Shown in pieces: positions 62,917 through 64,000 of a stretch of 64,000 bases of DNA. Every line of letters starts with the position of its first letter. The first letter of the stretch is position 1. Position numbers and translations under genes: made by a program. Below the pieces are notes generated by a model. It did not search any database and was not told the DNA's origin. It saw only the letters and a list, made by a program, of their open reading frames with translations. The DNA is from Hyphomicrobiales bacterium (lineage in GTDB: Bacteria > Pseudomonadota > Alphaproteobacteria > Rhizobiales > Xanthobacteraceae): NCBI GenBank assembly GCA_017305535.1, contig JAFKKN010000006.1:186001-250000 (forward strand). Direction: 5' to 3'.

Positions 62917-64000
62917 CTATGTTGCGTCGGAGATCACCGGCTTGACGTGCTGCTCGAACAGATGCGCACGTCCGGCGACGGCGCGCACCTTGCCGGGCGC
63001 GGCAAGCCAGATCGCCGTGCAGCCGAGCAGACTGAAGGCGATCGCCAGCAGAAAGGCTGCGGTGTAGTCGCCGTACCAGTCGTGCAGCACGCCGGTGATC
63101 CACGGCCCGGCCGCGCCGCCGGCCAGCCCCGCCAGCATGATGGTGCCGAAGATGCTGCCGTAGTGCTTGCCTTCGAAAATTTCCACCACCACCGCGGCCA
63201 TCACCGACGTCGTGCCATATCCGATGAAGCCTTGCGCCACGATCATCAGATAGACCAGCGCCATGCTCGGCACATAGGCAAGCCCGATCAGCGCGGCGAA
63301 GCAAATGGCGAAGCCCAGCCCGCTGATGGTCCAGATCCATTCCCGCCCGATACGATCGGACCAGTGGCCGAGCAATATCTGGCCGGGAATGCCGAGCAGG
63401 CTCACCGCGCCGAGCGCCCATACCGCGACGTTGGAACTGAAACCAACCTCGACGAGATATTTGGTCTGGTGAACCTGCACCGCGTACCACGCATAAAGCC
63501 CGCAGAAGAATCCGAGCGAGAGCCACCAGAATCGCGCGGTGCGAATGGCACGGCCGAGCGTCCAGTCGGTCGCGGCCCACGTCGGATCGACGATCACGAC
63601 CGTCGGCCGCTTCGCCTGCACCGCCGCGCCGTCGCCGACGCTGTCGCCGTCTGGCAGCAGGCCCATCTGCTGCGGGCGTTGCCGAACCATCAGGTTGATC
63701 GGCACCAGCACCACCAGCATCAGGATGCCAAGCGCGGTCGAGGCCGAACGCCAGCCGGAGTGCGCAATAACATAGCCGATCCATGGGAACATGATGATCG
63801 AGCCGATCCCGACGCCGGCGAAGGCGAGGCCGATGGCCAGACCACGCTGCCGAACGAACCAGTTCGGCAGATAAAGCGACTGGCCGGTGTAGCTGAGGCA
63901 GACGCTGCCGCCGCCAACCAGCAGTCCCATGGTCAAATACAGATGCCAGATTTGTGTGGTCAGCGGCGCCAGCAGCAGGCCGGCGGCCATCAGCAGCACA
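62917..64000 (-). CDS. MFS transporter (N-terminus cut by window edge)
   Basis: A major-facilitator-superfamily permease. At least 360 residues are visible; the N-terminal part lies beyond 64000. Features: about 10 hydrophobic segments, and the cytoplasmic-loop motif GHWSDRIGREWIW (motif A type) between the halves. The oxalate/formate-like or sugar-acid subgroups fit, but the substrate is unknown. The C-terminus ends with a charged tail (LFEQHVKPVISDAT). Confidence 0.87.
   Translation of the reverse strand, partial: VLLMAAGLLLAPLTTQIWHLYLTMGLLVGGGSVCLSYTGQSLYLPNWFVRQRGLAIGLAFAGVGIGSIIMFPWIGYVIAHSGWRSASTALGILMLVVLVPINLMVRQRPQQMGLLPDGDSVGDGAAVQAKRPTVVIVDPTWAATDWTLGRAIRTARFWWLSLGFFCGLYAWYAVQVHQTKYLVEVGFSSNVAVWALGAVSLLGIPGQILLGHWSDRIGREWIWTISGLGFAICFAALIGLAYVPSMALVYLMIVAQGFIGYGTTSVMAAVVVEIFEGKHYGSIFGTIMLAGLAGGAAGPWITGVLHDWYGDYTAAFLLAIAFSLLGCTAIWLAAPGKVRAVAGRAHLFEQHVKPVISDAT

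Overview
The window is an ordinary stretch of chromosome from a high-GC alphaproteobacterium, most likely a Rhizobiales member of the Bradyrhizobium/Rhodopseudomonas/Afipia/Nitrobacter group (Nitrobacteraceae). The evidence is a permuted two-piece-type tmRNA gene encoding the tag ANDNFAPVAQAA, a GTTC-N7-GTTC LexA-type box, GlyQ and GlyS as separate glycyl-tRNA synthetase subunits, a thyA-folA-hflK-hflC-degP cluster, DUF1217/DUF1236/DUF2339/DUF4169 families, and many short intergenic palindromes typical of this order. Genes are densely packed on both strands with frequent 4-base ATGA overlaps. I found no tRNA, rRNA, CRISPR array, phage, insertion sequence or defence island.

Layout. 0.2-5.7 kb (+): ygfZ, tag, an HD hydrolase, a tyrosine phosphatase and a large DUF2339 membrane protein. 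5.7-20.5 kb (mostly -): a secreted hypothetical, an AcuI/YhdH-type reductase, a SleB-type hydrolase, pyruvate phosphate dikinase with a long Lys/Ala-rich tail, small DUF3096 and DUF1236 proteins, a DUF1217 flagellum-associated protein, glyS/glyQ, an S49 peptidase, an N6-adenine methyltransferase and DUF2007. 20.7-33 kb: polyprenyl diphosphate synthase (+), then LuxR regulator, ispE, TPR protein and ETF-ubiquinone oxidoreductase (-), uracil-DNA glycosylase (+), a GT39-type membrane glycosyltransferase and rnhB (-), an SMR exporter (+), a VOC protein and a radical SAM protein with an SOS-like box (-). 33-37 kb: a glycosyltransferase, a lone TauB/SsuB-type ABC ATPase and an osmoprotectant-type ABC importer with permease and binding protein fused.

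37-43.2 kb is a branched-chain amino acid unit on the minus strand, in transcription order: promoter, leader peptide with Leu-Leu-Ile-Ile-Val-Val, attenuator, ilvB, ilvH, an EamA exporter, a LysE exporter and ilvC with its terminator. 43.2-46.3 kb: miaA and serB diverge across 16 bp, followed by an SDR and an ArsC-like protein. 46.5-53.5 kb (-): degP, DUF2065, a terminator, hflC, hflK, folA, thyA and a split chromate transporter pair. 53.7-58.9 kb (+): ssrA next to sspB (tag and tag-delivery adaptor), a cupin, fumC, DUF4169 and two related ribbon-helix-helix proteins. 59-64 kb (-): a large AsmA protein and an MFS transporter cut by the window edge.

No wholly new system is apparent. The best signals are the ilvB attenuator, the SOS-like box on the radical SAM gene, the ssrA-sspB pairing, the histone-like tail on pyruvate phosphate dikinase, two exporters embedded between ilvH and ilvC, and AT-rich codon-usage patches inside glyS and fumC.
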